From positions 23,184,525 to 23,248,524 of the forward strand of contig CM119263.1 in NCBI GenBank assembly GCA_051294375.1: 64,000 nt of DNA, given 5' to 3'. How positions within the stretch are numbered: position 1 is the stretch's first letter; each line of letters begins with the position of its first letter. The notes beneath the pieces are model-generated. The model was given only the letters and a program-made list of their open reading frames with translations. It was not told where the DNA came from and made no database searches. Below are positions 24,301 to 35,586 of the stretch, one piece after another. Both the position numbers and the translations under genes were made by a program. This stretch comes from Paraspadella gotoi. Its lineage: Eukaryota > Chaetognatha.

Positions 24301-24587
24301 CGACCGATCGCGACGACGAGCCCCTCGCCGGGCGCCGCTTCTCAAACCCCGAGTCATCTCTTTCCCATCATCCCCATCGCGCGAATGAACGGCGCCAAAG
24401 GGCGTCACCATCATCAGCATCACGGCGCAAGACGCCGCACGTCTCCGGGAGACTCTGCATCCACGGAGACGCCGCTGCGGACGTCATTTCCGGCGACGTC
24501 ATCGTCAAAGATCTGACGGAGTCTTTCGCCGATCGCAAACGACGCGTTAGAGCAGCCGCCATTTTTTCAAAACTTGATCGACGCTGA
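21327..24587 (+). CDS. large low-complexity nuclear regulator with PLNLSK and p66-like motifs (3'-terminal exon)
   Basis: One exon of more than 3.2 kb. It follows a pyrimidine-rich acceptor (TTTTCCTCAG at 21317-21326), and the frame is open from there. The first in-frame ATG is 21375, giving 1,070 residues numbered from it. No upstream exon could be placed. Seen: Pro/Ser-rich start; PLNLSK (122-127), a CtBP-binding-type motif like that of Drosophila Hairless; poly-Ala near 193-204; Gly, His and Gln runs (His near 522-532); an Ala/Leu-rich hydrophobic stretch after the sequence LPEDLHGL near 650; FLMLVGLEDVVQYV (847-860); a basic Arg/Lys/Glu helix after it; Asn and Asp runs; a basic end. The motif at 847-860 resembles the conserved LVGLEEVVQ segment of p66/GATAD2 (NuRD complex), but the GATA zinc finger that normally follows is absent. 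Inferred role: nuclear co-repressor or transcription factor partner. Family naming is tentative; the exon itself is solid because of its very high GC3. AATAAA lies at 24669. Confidence 0.85.
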   Translation: MLRWNPTSPNSSNSNVMDLSPPTPGPLRPASSASNSPPRTPHSPRRSTPGTPSKTPPEHGPSVSTGGSIDDPRELTSHGGSEMLRRLKTLNGRHGKYPEASPSPPEPRGVRDITIPVDGVRGLKRPPPNGESQTSSAPLNLSKDGPHSLGGHVSSTTRDEEIVKMFHFPENSLISPYESTVPPIPLLPPLGLVPPRIAAGGGPDLSDPRVAAAAAAAAAAGQSTALLNRIATGNLDPMEELIAIKQRNNKFGRGEKAAKCKSGGGGGGGGAKNRHSPTAPSKRGAASLGDHPPPQPHQQQHPPHLNAAMLQLGLNQPPGFPMMPPVAPPFGLPGGLMSPMEFLASRLQAQENAAKRFKSDFPMFANLPHLIQQNAMNQLAGGGGGGAGGPPMFPTGAVAQQSAAAAAAALGANNGFHHPLQSLRFSTSLSALAQSSGIAPPDTGGGSSGGGGTRPPSAFQAAALGIETERSAFAVPGARAPGGPVSPGANGHAHSRSAARLSTFATPVTGNESKVKAALGDAVKMQSGRHHKSGHHQHHHHHHHHQPQPPQQQQHSVTIHHVMKCLSSAGFLPATPPGHPATGQSAMAAAAAALQSQGRGGAASATKDSVDGDSPRAASANGHYHQHPNAPNNNNQQQPFFLPPPWALPPATGPGGQLPITDLPEDLHGLAVAVAAGQIPPPVADLIAVAILNEKNGQQQQPQQQQQRPMSSQQQIQHLQPHHLVPQLHPDFGVNTSLQTLMQHAAGFTAAMQESGAAAEKEGAAAFGVTPLLLPPPPPASDTATPSSLSSRASSANGRLSPAVSPAAASPKTPPSREATPETPDGQAQAQQLQTMQREMQQNLQRMLPPATLGPNPQQDRKFLMLVGLEDVVQYVRNDKFFRRRQRKLKERMEAKELSERTETLERITTERSLQRKQKSPQQTEKADDRLVTKNNYNNNYNNNNNNNDENVNHNHDDVDRKRAPIESDDDDDDDKDADDEKRDEGWRSAASTDRDDEPLAGRRFSNPESSLSHHPHRANERRQRASPSSASRRKTPHVSGRLCIHGDAAADVISGDVIVKDLTESFADRKRRVRAAAIFSKLDRR

Positions 24588-26748
24588 GCGAAACTGAAAG
24601 AAATTATGAACATGAAAAAAGAGATTGCGACATTTTCGGGTTGAAGACTTTTCTACGTTTCGTGAGTTAATAAAATGAAGAGAATGCAATCCTCCAATTT
24701 AGACGTTAAAGGTGAATAATATATAATTGTAAAATATTTTTTTTCTCTTTTTAAATTCGTTACTTTTCATTTGAGGTTTGTGCGCTTAATCTGAATTTTT
24801 CGTTGGACATAACAGCGTTTTGTACCCTCTCCCGCCCATTCGGTATTATCGATTCAGTATTTTCGTTGTAGTCAAATTGATCCTTCATGAATATGGTTGT
24901 GTTAAAAAATTTTTAAATCGATTTTATTGATTTTTAAACATGTGTGTTTTTCGTTATTTTCCCGAGCCCATTCAGTGGGGCTTTCCCGGCTTTCCTATCG
25001 CAATATCTACGTTACTACCTGTTAGTATATGTATTGTCACCCTGTGATAAGAATTCCAATACGTTTTTATGTAAAATCCATATTAACAATATAACTTCTT
25101 AGATTCAGCTCTATAAAAATGGAAAAAAAATAGTTTTAAGTATTAACGAATAAAAGAGAACAGGTAGCCTTAGACTATAACTATTAAAATTTTATTACCC
25201 AATCATTTGGTCCATTTTAACCATCATAATCATTGAATAGTTCCATGTTGACTTGCTTAAGATTTCATAACTTTGTGTCAATACTTTCTCACTGTAATGA
25301 GACTCCCATTGTCCGTTTCCCTCTTCAACCAGTATTATGTTCATAAAAAATGTGTGCGCTTATGAAATTTAATTTGAGAACGATTAAATATGTTTTTCGT
25401 AGATTTTTCCTCAAATTTGATTTTAACTATTCTTTTAAGAGTAAACAAGTACGAATTTTGGTAAACTCTATCCGATAAATAAGATTTAAAAGATCAGCCC
25501 TGTTTACTATCAGTGTCATTGAAAATAGCTGTACTCACAACAATAAAAAATTCTGTAATAAAATCTTCTTGTAACAAAAATTATGCTTTTTAAGTAATTT
25601 AAAAAAAACTATTAGGAAGAGTCATTTGTCACAACTTTCGACTAGCTAGTAAATGACAACATTTGTTAAAAGCTTTGTTTAAATGAAATATTTCATTAAA
25701 CGAAGATCATAAATTGAAGCGAGGTGATTAAACAATAAACATCTCCTCAAACTTAAGCCTCAAATCGAATTATTTGAATTCTTTCGTTGCTCTTACATCT
25801 TACATAAAACACAAAAAAGTAACGTTTTCATTTTTAATTAATTTTTAATGAAATCGAAGCAATAATTAAATAAAAAAGTCGAAAAAGTATATGAAAAACA
25901 AAAACAAGATATTTACCGTCGCCCATCGTCGCTGGCCTCGTTTCGTCGTCGTGGCCGTCGTTCGGACGCCGCGATTGTGGCCCGCAACGACGTCGTTTCG
26001 TAGGCCATTTCGTCCGCCATTCGGGGTTCCGCGGTGGGCGTGGCGGCGTCACAGAAGACGACGCGAAGGCGACGCTTCTCCCACTTCCGGTTTTCAGCGT
26101 TAATGAAACTTTTATGCATTCGAAAGTCGAGAGGACCTCATTCGTCTTCGTCACTTTCTTTTTCGTCGTCGTCGTCGTCGTCGTCGTCACTCTCGTCGTT
26201 TCTTTTTTCGTCGGCTTCACTCTCTTTTTATTTCACACCTGCGCTCAAAAATAAGCAGGAAGCAAAACAATATTACTAAAAGTAAAACTCAGTTCGTAGT
26301 AATAAAAAAAATTAAGACGATTCATGATCAAAAAGATGGTTAAATATTTAACAATAATTTTTGTAATCATCAAACACCCGGACCAAAACCGGACTAAGCT
26401 CGCTCAGCCCTGCCCCCGACGCTCCGCCCTCTCGCCGTCGCCCACCTACCCCTCAGGCGCCCGCGTCGTCCCAGACCGGAAATGAAGAGACGCTCCCAGG
26501 ATCCGCGGGGACCGAAAGATGAATGACGAGAGGGTGTCATCGACGACGACGACAACGACGACGACGACGACGACGACCCCGGGCGAAGGATGGGATGAGG
26601 ACGTGGATGTCCGAACTTTGAAGAAGGGAAAGGTGATCGAAGGAGAGTCGGATGGATAAAAAAAAGAAAAAAAAGTAAAGAAAGAAAGCGTCTTAAAAAT
26701 GAAAAGAAATTAAAAATGAAAAAAAAACCAGGAAAGAAAATGGAAAGC
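24588..26748. other. 3' flank and AT-rich spacer
   Basis: Holds the likely polyadenylation signal at 24669-24674 and then about 1.1 kb of plain AT-rich DNA. Positions 25915-26200 are (GTC)n/(GAC)n-rich and produce Arg/Ser/Val artefact frames. A pyrimidine/purine-biased block spans 26500-26740. No gene is supported. Confidence 0.6.
24669..24674 (+). terminator. polyadenylation signal AATAAA
   Basis: Canonical hexamer 82 bp after the stop of the large low-complexity protein. It is the first such hexamer after the stop. Confidence 0.6.
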
Positions 26749-26756
26749 TTATGGAG

Positions 26757-27377
26757 TAGAGTGATGTGAAAATGATAAAATTTTAGAAAATTAAAATTTA
26801 GCATATAAAACATGATCATAAAAACCAATAAAAATATTTTGGTAAATTTATTTTTTAATTTTATACATTAGTGGGCACCGGTGAGCTATATTTATATATA
26901 GTAATAAGTATATAATAGGCTAAAATTTCAAAATACAAATTTTTAAATTTTAAGATCGGATTTGGATTCCTTGCAAAAAGTTATTATAAGAAAGTACAAT
27001 TCTTTTTTAAAAATTCTTTTATTAAGTTAGTCAAAAATGAAAAAAAATATATTTAAGACGCCGATTTTAAATTTCCAGCTTAAAAATATAGTTTTTTGTA
27101 ATTTTAACCTACTTAATGACATAATTTTTGAAAAAGATTTTTACTTTCTTCTATTAACTTTTAACGAAGAATCTGAATCTGTTCTTAGAATTAAAAAACA
27201 ACCATTTTAAAATTTTGACATTATATAAGGGTATATACTATATACTATATACAAAATAAGCTGACTGGGCTACTATATTTATAAAAAAAGAAAAAAAATT
27301 ACAGATTAGTATTCACTAATATGATAGTTTTCAAGATATAACTGCTAAATTTTGATTCCAAACTTTCACTTCACCTA
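26757..27377. mobile_element. foldback transposon, hAT-like MITE, copy 2
   Basis: A 621-bp element of the same family as 1806-2430. The left end starts TAGAGTGATGTGAAAAT; the reverse complement of the right end starts TAGGTGAAGTGAAAG. The exact 8-bp repeat TTATGGAG flanks it at 26749-26756 and 27378-27385. Shared internal blocks include GAGCTATATTTATATATAG (copy 1 has the same with GG for GAG), AATAGGC, CAAAAAGTT followed by AGAAAGTA, and AAGTTAGTCAAAAATGAAAAA. No protein is encoded. The arms have diverged more than in copy 1, suggesting an older insertion. Confidence 0.85.
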
Positions 27378-28508
27378 TTATGGAGTATGGACGGCAGGCT
27401 TTTTCGTGAATCAGTTTCTTCAATTAAGAGTTCAGTTACAGTTTGTCGGGGTCGAGATTGGGATCAACATCAACTTTTGGCTCAGACAATAAATTTTTAC
27501 AAATTAAAAATAATTTTATTCATTTGTATATCAATCAAAATTGTGTTATAATTTTTTTTTTAATTATTTTTTTAATCTAAAAGTTATTAAATAAAAAAAA
27601 ATTATATCAAAATTTATTATTTATTATTCATTAATTATTGTTTTATTTTAGGGTAAAAAGTTCGTTCTAGAAATCACAAGTTCATTTTCAGAGAAAAAAA
27701 TTGTTCCCTTTTTTTCTTTTTTTATTCCTATTCGTTTACTTAGTCAATAATCATCGACGTTTCCATGCCAACGAAACTCGAAGAGCAGACAATCCTGCCC
27801 ATTATTTTCAAAAGTAGAAGTGGGTTTGGCGGTCGTCAGTAGTTAAAAATCTAAATATAATTATAATTTTCGTAAACGTTTAAAATCTCATCGAACGGCC
27901 GCCGACGTTATTGTTCAGTGTTCACTTTATGCATGACTTTTACAAAAATATATCTCGAATATTTCGTAATCCTCTCGGACAGGGTCGCTTGTTCGCAACT
28001 CACAAACCAAAGCTCCAAGTGTCCCTTCCGTTCGACTTTGAACCAAAAACTCGCCTCTTTTCGCTTCCAACGCCGCAACCCGTTCGTCCACTCCCCTCGC
28101 TCCCAAACACGCCCCTATGACCAGAGAGAGAAAGAGAGAGTGAGAGCGAGAGAGATAGTAGAGAAAGAGAGCGAGAACCCCATAGAGACTTAATGAAATT
28201 TTTATGCGAGGTGATTATCTTTGTTTCAGCTAGAGACATCATGATAGGATCAGGCCAAACTGAGAATGAGAAAGAAGAGGAGGAGGAGGTGGAAGAGGAG
28301 GAGCATGGTGGGAGAAAGAGAAGGGAGGAGGAGGAGGAAGAGGAGGAAGGAGGACGGAACGGTCATTCCGTCTACAGAAAGAATGAAGGGTTGAGATTAT
28401 TATGATGAAAGCGCAGGAATCTCGCTTCAACGTACATCTGCGTAAATTGCGATTTCCATTGTTTATATCTATGATTCTCTCTCTCTCTGCTCTCTCTCTC
28501 TCTACTCC

Positions 28509-28539
<31 letters not shown>

Positions 28540-30235
28540 TCCTCTCTCCTCTCTGTCTCTCTCTCTCTCTCTCTAATAGCTTTTCACACATCATATTTGA
28601 GTCATCAATACCGACTCGTTACAGCCTTAATCATTACTGTTTCATCATTTTTTAATGCTACCAACCTCTCCGTGAGATGGCGCTCGCGACAAACAAAGTC
28701 TTCGAAGAGATTTTTTTTATTCTCAATCTCCCGAGTTTCGGTCGTGGGGATTTTCCTTTTTCTTCTCCTCAAGAAGAGCGAAACAGAGAGAAGAGAGAGA
28801 GAGAGGGATTTTTTCGCCCCTCGAATTTCCTCTTCATTTGCAAGTTGTAATTTCCTTCGAGTTCATAATGAGTTCCGAACCAGAGCCAGCGCCGAAAAGA
28901 GGTGGGGTGGTGGCGGTGGCGGAGGTGGTACGGGAAAAGGGAGGGGTGGTATCGGCGGTGGTTTAGGAGGTAGAGGGAAGAGGTGTGAGAGCTTTAGCAG
29001 TTAGAGTTTAATAGGGCCCTTTCTTTGCATTAAAGATACGTAAAGGTGCAGGCGTGAGCATTTTTTATGTGGTAAGGTTAAAATGGAGTATTTTTAAAAT
29101 TAAATACCTAAAAAAAAATGGAAACGAAAGGCAAAACATTTTTTTCCCTTTGCCTCTTGTTTTTTAACACCTTTTTTTTCGTAAATAAAAATCCCCGAGC
29201 AAATGAATGAGGATAACATTAAGCTCCTCGTTCCCCTCATTAAATTCCCACCCCCCCCTCACCAACTCCTTCACCCCTTTGAAATTCCTCCACCCATGAA
29301 AGGTGTTCCGGATTAAAATTCCACATCTAAAAATCTCAGTTTATCTTCCATTCCAATTCCGGTTGTCTCGTTGGGACCATAAAACCCGCAGGGGTTCGAA
29401 AGAATTTTCGATTTCTTTCTTCTTTTTTTTTAGTCTGAAAAATAAGGGAAAAAAATGTTTATTGATTTATTTCGTATTTTTGTTATACTAGCCATAGCCA
29501 ATTAATATCTAAATGTTTTCGTCGTTTACTTGGATTTCTTACAAAAAAAAAATTTCTTAGCGAAATAAAGAAAAAGATTTTATTGGCCCCTGTCTTTCCC
29601 CCCCCCTACTTTGTTCCTTTTTTCAATGGCACACCCTCTCAAATGAAGAATGACAGAAGCAATCTCTACGGGCTCATTGCAGATCATGAGACAGATGAGA
29701 GTCGCGCCGACGACAACAACAACAACGACGACGACTACGCTAGCGGGGGCCGGGATCAGGAAGGAGCGATAGATCGAGGGAGTTAAGCCTTTTACAGATT
29801 GTTTCAGCCTGAATTTCATGCAAATCGTGGCTGGCGTCTCGGAGGAGCTCTCCCGCCCCCGAGGCGGCCCCCGGCCCCGCGACAAGCCGAGAGAGCCTTT
29901 GAAAGGGTTGACATTGGGAATCACCAGCTTGACTTTTTTAAGACGACCCAAAGTAGCGGCAGAGGGGATTCGAGAATTTTCTTCTTTTTTTTTTTTTGCC
30001 TTATTTCTTATTCAGGGGAATTTTTTTCTTTTTTTTTCTTTTTCTTATTTTTATTTTTAGGCTTTTTTTCGGGCGGGTCTTTCTTTCCATATTGCGGCCC
30101 GGATCTATTTTACATGTCGTAGAATCTTTAGGTTTTCACAGAAGTGAGACGACATCACGAGAAGCGAGACTAGTCACGTGTGTGTGTGTATGTGTGAGAA
30201 CGAATTTAGTCCTCATAACTGCGATCCAGACTGCG

Positions 30236-30284
<49 letters not shown>

Positions 30285-32523
30285 GACAATAAGGGTTAAA
30301 ACGATACTCGTAACGACCCCGCCGACCCTTCTTAACCCCGATGAAAAAAAATTTATCTTTTTTCTTTTCGTCTTCGGGAGATGGGGGAGAAAGAGGAGCA
30401 GGATTGAGGTCCGGGTAGTGGCGGGGAGGCATATACTTGAACATCGCGGACCAATTTCGGTCACTCTCTTCCTCTCCGCCGCGGACATCCGGGCTTCAAA
30501 TGACGGAAGTCCGCGATACCGAGCGGAGCTCAAAGTCGAATATAGTAAAAAAAATTAAAAAAAAAAACCGAAAGAAAAAAAGAAATAAAGAAGCGAAAGA
30601 AGAAGTTGTGTTAAACAAGAGGTTGCTAGGCAAACAAGTTGGATCTGCCCACGATAATTAAGCGGTAATCAGCTAAATAAAGAAATAAATAAATAAATAA
30701 AAAATACTAAAGTAGAAATAATTACAAATAAAGTATAACTAATTTTTTTAACTATTATTATTTTTTTGACTTGCATCATTTTTTTTTCAACTTGCATCAT
30801 TTTCCAGACAACTGTTTTGTACGGGCTTTTGTTTCAGCTTTGCTCCACTCTTGGTATAAAGCGACCTCTCAAAACATTACTGCGCTAAGGCAACTTTCCA
30901 GACAAAAGACAGTGTCAAAAACTGTGCAAGACCTTATTATTTATTATCTAATTTTACATTGAGGTAACCAAATTAGAATTTAATAGGAATTAAATCAATT
31001 ATTGTTAAAGTGGAGAAAAAAAGGTTTATTTGCAGTATTTAAATTTAAAATTTTAATTAGTATTAAGTACAAAAGTCTCATTATTAGTAAAAGGAAGTGC
31101 TGTAAAGGAAATCACAGCGCCCAACAACTTGAACTTGCTGGTTCGTTGTATATTCGTTAGTAGCTTATAAATTCAACTAAAAGGCAAACCGTTTTCACTT
31201 ATTTTTATCATGGTAGTTAAATAGGTTTAAAAGTTGTTTAATTTTGTGCTGTATTTTCACTTTTCTTGTCATTCTGTTTAAATAAATTCTTCTTATTTTT
31301 TTAATATAAATATTAAAATATTGATCGTCGTCTCTCCGACAAAAACGACAATGAAGATGATGACATGACCTCTTTAGCGATTGTCTGCAACTTGATATTT
31401 TAACTTAAAATTTTAAATGAAGAATACACGCAAAGAAAAAACAAAAACAATGTTTAAATATCATGTATAAGAAGGAAAAAATTTTCCTCACTAAAGAGAA
31501 TCATATTTCATACCATATCGTCATATCATCGTCTGGTCACTGTCACCTCACCACTAATCAAGAAAAGTATAGATCCATTAAAAAATTGCCACAATTTTTT
31601 ACTTGCTTTGTTTTACTATTGGTTGTATTTTTTTCTTTATTTTTGGTTTGAGTAGAAATGAATTATTGTGTTGACGTACAACGAGTCTTATATGAAACAT
31701 TAATTTCGGACATTGTTTCAGAGCTTCAATGTAAGCCTTCATCAGCGCAAAAACAAAATAATTATTTTTTTTAATTAATTTTATTTTTAAAATAGTTTTT
31801 CATTTTTTCATCATTTACTATAATATTTTTTTTTAATTATAAACGTTGTCTCAAAAACAACGAAAAAGAAAGGCAATTATCCAAAAAATAAGTAAAAACT
31901 AAAAATAAAGTTTCCGTCCGCGACCACGATCTACGGACGTGGTCCTATTGATCTACGGATTTCTCCCGATCAGAAATAATTTTCTAGAATCCGCGACCTC
32001 GAGTCCCGGCGGCAAAGATTGGCTGGCCGACGTGGTCCGTGGCTTCCAAGCCGCGAATCTGGAGTATACCCATGGTGGCGGGGGTTGAATTGTGAAAAGG
32101 AGAAAGAGTGGCAGGGTAGAGAGAGTGGCGAGGAGTGCAGAGTGAACATTCAACAGTAAAGAGGAGAAAAACTTGGGATGAAAGCAAAGGATTGATAAAG
32201 AAGTGGAAAGGAAAATAAAACGTTCTATGCGTTCAAAGATAAACGATGCTTATCGATTAAGTCATGGGATTAAGGGAGCCTCACCTTCTTACCGAAGTGA
32301 AGGATATTCGTCACATTATCACCAACTTTCCTCTTTCCCTACCATTTTCGGTGTGGGTGGGAATTTCGCGAGAGGCTAGAGATCGGGATTTTCCCCCGAT
32401 GCAATTACAAATTTGACTCTTCTCCTAAATACAAAGAGAGGCTCGTTTTCGCTCTGTCGCTCTCTCTTTCTCTCTCTCTTTCCTTTTAACTTTATCTCCC
32501 GGTCTCTTTCTCTCCCTTCCTCC

Positions 32524-32661
<138 letters not shown>

Positions 32662-33518
32662 CTCTAATCGCGACGCCATCTAATGGTCCGCCATTTGGAA
32701 AACGGTGCGTAATCTTAAAGTTCCATTTTCACGAAGTGGGAAAAAAAGTTGATCTGCCGAGGATTGGAAAGGGTCGTCGAGGGTGGAGGTGAGTTAAATA
32801 GCCTCACCCTCTACTCATTTCCAACGGGGAGGCTGCGTGTGGGAAGGCGGGAGGGTGAACGTGAAAAGGAAAACATCGACCTCCCCTGATTTTGTGAAAA
32901 GCCAATGAATCGAATCCGTGAATTTTCGAGGCGCTTTCTTTCGAGCTCAATTTCGACTCTATTTCATTCCGCTCTCCTCTCCTCTCTCTCTCTCTCTCTC
33001 TCTCCTCGCTCTCTCTCCTCCTCTCTCTCTCTCTCTCTCTCTCTCTCGCTTCTCTCTCTCTTCTCTAAATACTCCGCACGGATGGAAAACAAAGGAACTT
33101 CTTTCGCGTAAATCTCCTAACAATCTGCAAAACATTTCTAAGCTTTCATTTGTGTACCATTTGTTTCTCTACCCTTTTTCTTTCGCCCCTTTATTTTGAC
33201 CCGTCTCCGTCATTCGGTCTCCGTTTACTCATACTCTCCAATAATAAAACATAACTCTACTTTCTTGACGTCCTCATCCTCTTATCCTCTATCAAAAATC
33301 TCACCTTTACTATCACTCATCCCTTTCTCTCTCTCATTCCTTCATCCTTCTTTCTACCCATTCCGCTCCACCGTCTCTCCACTGTCTCGCCCTCTTCCAC
33401 CCTCCACCCCCACACCGCCCCCCTCGCGCCTCCCGGATGAAATTTCCCAAAAGTCATTCTTTTTTTCAAGCCCAGATGTCAACCCCGAATTAATACCTTC
33501 AACTCCATCCTCCTCTTT

Positions 33519-33543
33519 NNNNNNNNNNNNNNNNNNNNNNNNN
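33519..33543. other. 25-N gap between two copies of the same sequence
   Basis: Exactly 25 N. The sequence to its right (33544-33829) is a second, indel-rich version of 33164-33400 to its left. A fixed 25-N spacer with homologous flanks suggests an unmerged overlap rather than missing sequence. Confidence 0.75.
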
Positions 33544-33829
33544 GTGTACCTTTGTTTTTCTACCCTTTTTCTTTCGCCCTTTTATTTTGTAACCCGTTCC
33601 GTCATTTCTTTCGCCCTTTTATTTTGTAACCCGTTCCGTCATTCGGTCCGTTTTACTCATTACTCTCCAATAATAAAACATAATTTACTTTCTAGCGTCC
33701 TCATTGCCTCTTTTCCTCTATCATTAAATCTCATCCTTTACTATCACTCATCCCCTTTCTCTCTTCTCATTCCTTTCATCCTTCTTTTCCTCCCATTTCC
33801 GCTCCACCGTCTCTCCATCTGTCTCGTTC
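33544..33829. repeat. second copy of 33164-33400, probably an assembly artefact
   Basis: Matches 33164-33400 block by block (GTGTACC..TTTGTTT, CTTTCGCCC, CCAATAATAAAACATAA, TATCACTCATCCC, CCGCTCCACCGTCTCTCC) with many one-base indels. It carries an internal repeat, CTTTCGCCCTTTTATTTTG followed by TAACCCGTTCCGTCATT, twice in tandem. The indel pattern is typical of unpolished long-read gap filling. Confidence 0.7.
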
Positions 33830-34161
33830 NNNNNNNNNNNNNNNNNNNNNNNNNNNNNNNNNNNNNNNNNNNNNNNNNNNNNNNNNNNNNNNNNNNNNNN
33901 NNNNNNNNNNNNNNNNNNNNNNNNNNNNNNNNNNNNNNNNNNNNNNNNNNNNNNNNNNNNNNNNNNNNNNNNNNNNNNNNNNNNNNNNNNNNNNNNNNNN
34001 NNNNNNNNNNNNNNNNNNNNNNNNNNNNNNNNNNNNNNNNNNNNNNNNNNNNNNNNNNNNNNNNNNNNNNNNNNNNNNNNNNNNNNNNNNNNNNNNNNNN
34101 NNNNNNNNNNNNNNNNNNNNNNNNNNNNNNNNNNNNNNNNNNNNNNNNNNNNNNNNNNNNN
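33830..34161. other. assembly gap (N run)
   Basis: 332 N, directly right of the noisy duplicated segment. Confidence 0.95.
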
Positions 34162-34395
34162 AAACAATCCGTTGGCTTTTGCTATCAGACAGAGTCGGAA
34201 AGGCGTCTCTTTTTAAATCTTTTCGCGGTAAATTTACACATAACTTGCCTCAGCTTTTGCAGCATTAAAAAAATGACAGGGAAGAACGGATTTTAATATT
34301 TACGATTTTCTGCTACATAAAAAAATAAATAAATAAATTTCAGAATATTTTATGGACAGTTTTCGGCGATACGTAAATTTCTAGGCATTTATTAA

Positions 34396-34890
34396 NNNNN
34401 NNNNNNNNNNNNNNNNNNNNNNNNNNNNNNNNNNNNNNNNNNNNNNNNNNNNNNNNNNNNNNNNNNNNNNNNNNNNNNNNNNNNNNNNNNNNNNNNNNNN
34501 NNNNNNNNNNNNNNNNNNNNNNNNNNNNNNNNNNNNNNNNNNNNNNNNNNNNNNNNNNNNNNNNNNNNNNNNNNNNNNNNNNNNNNNNNNNNNNNNNNNN
34601 NNNNNNNNNNNNNNNNNNNNNNNNNNNNNNNNNNNNNNNNNNNNNNNNNNNNNNNNNNNNNNNNNNNNNNNNNNNNNNNNNNNNNNNNNNNNNNNNNNNN
34701 NNNNNNNNNNNNNNNNNNNNNNNNNNNNNNNNNNNNNNNNNNNNNNNNNNNNNNNNNNNNNNNNNNNNNNNNNNNNNNNNNNNNNNNNNNNNNNNNNNNN
34801 NNNNNNNNNNNNNNNNNNNNNNNNNNNNNNNNNNNNNNNNNNNNNNNNNNNNNNNNNNNNNNNNNNNNNNNNNNNNNNNNNNNNNNNNNN
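34396..34890. other. assembly gap (N run)
   Basis: 495 N. Confidence 0.95.
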
Positions 34891-34967
34891 AACTTTGGGG
34901 CTTTGGGATTTGTTTATGTCTGTCGATATAGCGTACTTAAGAATGCAATGTTAATAGTACCAAGTGT

Positions 34968-35049
<82 letters not shown>

Positions 35050-35265
35050 GAGGAGAGAGAGAAACCATGATATAAAATTTATTTAGTAATCCAATAAAGA
35101 AGCTAGATCTTGCTAACTACGTATCTTTGGACGGGTTAAGCTGCGAACTACTCGCGCATCGAGAACAAAGACGAATCAGAAAACTGTTTCTATCTCTCCC
35201 GCCGGAACTGACTCCTCTCTTCTCGTGCACGAATCTCCAAGTTGAACTCATTGTTGCCGAGGTCA

Positions 35266-35297
<32 letters not shown>

Positions 35298-35586
35298 CGA
35301 AATCGGTATTGGTCGCGATTTCAATTCACGATCAGCTGTTGGCTCATTTCTTGTGGTCCTCGACCATCTGTCTCCTCATATCGTCCTCATAGTCGTCGTC
35401 AATGGCCAACGGAGCCAAATGGCCAACCCTTAATCATTGAGTGTCTAAACGCAGCGGTCAGGACGTTGGACTAAAAGTCGAGCGACCAAAAAATCCAAAA
35501 CGACGTAAATTGATTTTCCTCGTCATTTAATCGCAATCAAAAAACTTAGCCAATTCCATCAGACAAACAACCAATCAACTTTCGCC

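Noticed and set aside
21283-24613. Other-frame and opposite-strand frames over the large regulator gene
   Set aside because: They are shadows created by the high GC content and trinucleotide repeats of the real exon.
31953-32187. GC-rich pocket open in several frames (for example PTWSVASKPRIWSIPM on +)
   Set aside because: Three frames look equally plausible, with no splice signals that connect to other exons and no family recognised.
35415-35490. Leu/Ser tRNA-like stretch (GCGGTCAGGACGTTGGACTAA)
   Set aside because: No T-arm with Box B downstream and no acceptor stem.
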